A stretch of 5,811 nt of DNA, taken from positions 1 to 5,811 of the forward strand of contig JAUWOX010000069.1 in NCBI GenBank assembly GCA_030611905.1, read 5' to 3'. Each line of letters starts with the position of its first letter. Position 1 is the first letter of the stretch. The notes below the pieces were generated by a model that was given only the letters and a program-made list of their open reading frames with translations, was not told where the DNA came from and did no database searches. Below, in pieces: positions 3,832 to 5,811 of the stretch. Origin of the DNA: a bacterium. Its GTDB lineage: Bacteria; Patescibacteriota; JABMPQ01; JAQVVF01. Position numbers and translations under genes: made by a program.

Positions 3832-5811
3832 TTATTTGATTTTTTTGAATTTGGCAGATTTAGGTGATAATTTTTTTAGGCCGATTTTTTCGAAAATGAT
3901 TGTTATTAGATTATTACTAAAACCGATGACTAGCCCTGTACCAAATTTAGGATGTTTTATTTTATCGCCAGTTTTAAATTTACAGTCTTCAATTTGATTT
4001 TTGTAAGTATTCTCTGGCGAAATTAAAGAGGCATTTTCTAGTAATTTTTCCGGAATATCTTCAATAAAACGAGAAGGCGGATTAGCTTGGGCGTTGCCAA
4101 AGATCTCTCTTGATTTGGCATAAATTAAATAGAGTTGTCTTTTGGCGCGAGTCATTGCTACATAACAGAGACGCCTTTCTTCCTCGAGCTCTTCTGAACT
4201 AAGCATTGAACGGGAATGAGGAAATAAATTTTCTTCCAGGCCAGCAATAAAAACAGTATTAAATTCGAGACCTTTAGCAGAATGAATAGTCATTAAAGTA
4301 ACGGCATTTTTTTTATCATCTATTTGATCAATATCAGTTATTAAAGCGACTTCTTCTAAAAAATTAGTTAGACCCTGTTTGTTATTGCCATATTTACCGG
4401 TAACAGTTTTAAGTTCTTGAATATTTTCCCACCGGTACTCCCCTTCTTCAGAGCCATCTAGAATAAAGTCTTTGTATGTCGTAGTAATTAATAATAAATC
4501 AATTAGGGATGTCAAAGAAATACTTTTTGATTTTTTTTGTAAATTTTTAATAGTTTCTCCAAATTTCTTCAAGCTTTCCTGGGCTGGCTGTCTAAGGGAT
4601 TCAATCTGATGAGCTTGCGTAGACGCAGTAACGAAATTACATTTTTTTTCTTTAGAAAATTTTTCTAAAGAACCAATTGTTTTGGAACCAATTCTTCGAG
4701 AGGGGACATTAATTATTCTATTCAAACTGACTGAGTCTGTAGATGAATTGATTAGTCTTAAATAAGCCAAGACGTCCTTTATTTCTTTTCTTTCATAAAA
4801 ACGAAGCCCTCCAACAATTTTATAAGGAATATTTTTCTTTAAAAAAGCTTCTTCTAGAGCACGCGATTGAGCATTAGTACGATAAAGAACTACGAAATTA
4901 TTGAAAGATTGATTCTTATTCTCAATTTCCTGGATTATGAAGCTAGCTTCATTTCTCTCATCTTCGGCTTCAAAAAGAATTGGTTTTTGGCCGGAAGTAT
5001 CTTTAGTCCAAAGTTTTTTCTTCTTCTGATTCTTATTTTTTTCAATAATTGCATGAGCTACATCTAAAATTTTCTGCGTGGAACGATAATTTTGCTCTAA
5101 TTTTAAAATTTTGGCTTTTTTGAAATCTTTTTCAAAATTTAAAATATTCCGTATATTAGCTCCCCGCCAGGAATAAATCGACTGCCAATCGTCGCCAACA
5201 ACGGTAATATTTTGATGGTTTTTAACCAAAAGACTGATTAAGGCATACTGGGCCTTATTAGTATCTTGGTATTCATCAATCAATATATAATCAAATTTTT
5301 GCTGATATTTTTTAAGAATCTGTGAATCTTTTTTAAATAATTTAATGGTTAACATTAAAAGATCATCAAAGTCTAAAGCATTATTTTCTTTCAGGAATTC
5401 TTGGTAAACTTTATAGGTTTTAGCAGCTATTTCTTCCATGAATTCGTTGCTTTGTTCTTCTAATTGAGCGGGTGTTAATAATTCGTTCTTGGCTGATGAA
5501 ATCAAAGCATGAATTCCTCGGGGATTAACTTCGCTGGTATTATAATTCAATTTGCGCATTGATTGTTTTACTGCTGACAATTGATCGTCACTACCATAAA
5601 TATTGAATTTTTTATTGTACCCTAATTTGGTAATTTCCTGCCGAAGGAACTTTACACAAATAGAATGGAAAGTTCCCATATAATGGGGTTGAGAATTTGA
5701 TTGATGATTTTTTAGCAACTGCCTAACCCGATCTTTCATTTCTCGAGCGGCTCTATTTGTAAAAGTGGCGGCAAGAATTCTATAAGGCGAGACGCCTTTA
5801 GAGATAAGGTA
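3832..5811 (-). CDS. uvrD: UvrD/PcrA-family superfamily 1A DNA helicase (partial, N-terminus off the right edge)
   Basis: This ATP-dependent 3'-5' DNA helicase unwinds DNA in nucleotide excision and mismatch repair and clears replication or transcription obstacles. The frame stays open to the right edge, giving 659 visible residues. An internal ATG at 5739 is not the start, because motif Ia lies upstream of it. Visible motifs, numbered from the edge, are Ia TFTNRAA (16-22), Ib GTFHSI (46-51), Walker B DEYQD (179-183), motif III GDDWQSIYSWRG (206-217), motif IV QNYRST (240-245), the GG-x-x-FYERKEIKD block (333-345), motif V TIHSAKGLEF (508-517) and motif VI YVAMTRAKR (550-558). Residues 611-657 form the C-terminal Tudor-like domain known in PcrA/UvrD to contact RNA polymerase. 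Missing are roughly 45-50 residues with the Q motif and Walker A. UvrD and PcrA cannot be separated from this sequence. rsmA follows after 94 bases. Confidence 0.95.
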   Translation of the reverse strand, partial: YLISKGVSPYRILAATFTNRAAREMKDRVRQLLKNHQSNSQPHYMGTFHSICVKFLRQEITKLGYNKKFNIYGSDDQLSAVKQSMRKLNYNTSEVNPRGIHALISSAKNELLTPAQLEEQSNEFMEEIAAKTYKVYQEFLKENNALDFDDLLMLTIKLFKKDSQILKKYQQKFDYILIDEYQDTNKAQYALISLLVKNHQNITVVGDDWQSIYSWRGANIRNILNFEKDFKKAKILKLEQNYRSTQKILDVAHAIIEKNKNQKKKKLWTKDTSGQKPILFEAEDERNEASFIIQEIENKNQSFNNFVVLYRTNAQSRALEEAFLKKNIPYKIVGGLRFYERKEIKDVLAYLRLINSSTDSVSLNRIINVPSRRIGSKTIGSLEKFSKEKKCNFVTASTQAHQIESLRQPAQESLKKFGETIKNLQKKSKSISLTSLIDLLLITTTYKDFILDGSEEGEYRWENIQELKTVTGKYGNNKQGLTNFLEEVALITDIDQIDDKKNAVTLMTIHSAKGLEFNTVFIAGLEENLFPHSRSMLSSEELEEERRLCYVAMTRAKRQLYLIYAKSREIFGNAQANPPSRFIEDIPEKLLENASLISPENTYKNQIEDCKFKTGDKIKHPKFGTGLVIGFSNNLITIIFEKIGLKKLSPKSAKFKKIK

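Noticed and set aside
3758..3997. Plus-strand open frame starting in the GC-rich block and running into the end of uvrD
   Set aside because: Most of it is antisense to the helicase's Tudor-like domain and the rest is non-coding spacer; no family resemblance or ribosome-binding site supports it.
5155..5196. Tryptophan in helicase motif III (GDDWQSIY) as a possible unusual variant
   Set aside because: A tryptophan at this position also occurs in other superfamily 1 helicases such as the E. coli HelD type, and the adjacent catalytic glutamine and tyrosine are intact.
1..5811. CRISPR array, tRNA or rRNA gene, transposase or insertion-sequence ends
   Set aside because: No spaced direct repeats of CRISPR length, cloverleaf sequence, rRNA core sequence or transposase motif was seen on either strand.

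Overview
The window is AT-rich. All five genes lie on the minus strand, so transcription runs from the right edge to the left. Gene content and protein style point to a Candidate Phyla Radiation (Patescibacteria, probably Parcubacteria-like) bacterium. The evidence is a conjugation-type (VirB6/TrbL-like) membrane protein with the residue pattern usual in CPR genomes, a calcium-loop (thrombospondin type 3-like) envelope protein, a small RsmA, and near absence of Shine-Dalgarno sites. This placement rests on pattern recognition, not on a search.

Layout in transcription order. (1) 5811-3832: a UvrD/PcrA superfamily 1 DNA helicase that lacks only its N-terminus, including Walker A, beyond the right edge. 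(2) 3831-3738: a 94-base spacer with a GC-rich block, a GGAGG and a 7-base tandem array. (3) 3737-2949: rsmA (ksgA), the 16S rRNA dimethyladenosine transferase. (4) 2948-2760: a 189-base AT-rich spacer with short tandem arrays, alternating A and T runs, and weak promoter and terminator candidates. (5) 2759-1695: a membrane-anchored protein with four calcium-binding loops. (6) 1694-852: a secreted four-cysteine protein that starts on the base after the previous stop codon. (7) 831-1: a polytopic VirB6/TrbL-like membrane protein with a TTG start, running off the left edge.

The right half is housekeeping (DNA repair and ribosome maturation). The left half looks like one transcription unit for a cell-surface or secretion apparatus: a putative channel protein, a secreted probably disulfide-bonded partner, and a calcium-binding tethered protein. 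Its function is inferred only from membrane topology and family resemblance.

The most unusual feature is a cluster of four short tandem arrays of 7- or 8-base units within about 930 bases in and around rsmA: one in each flanking spacer, one inside the gene, and one across its stop codon. One array sits exactly between a GGAGG and the rsmA start, and removing it would restore ideal ribosome-binding spacing.
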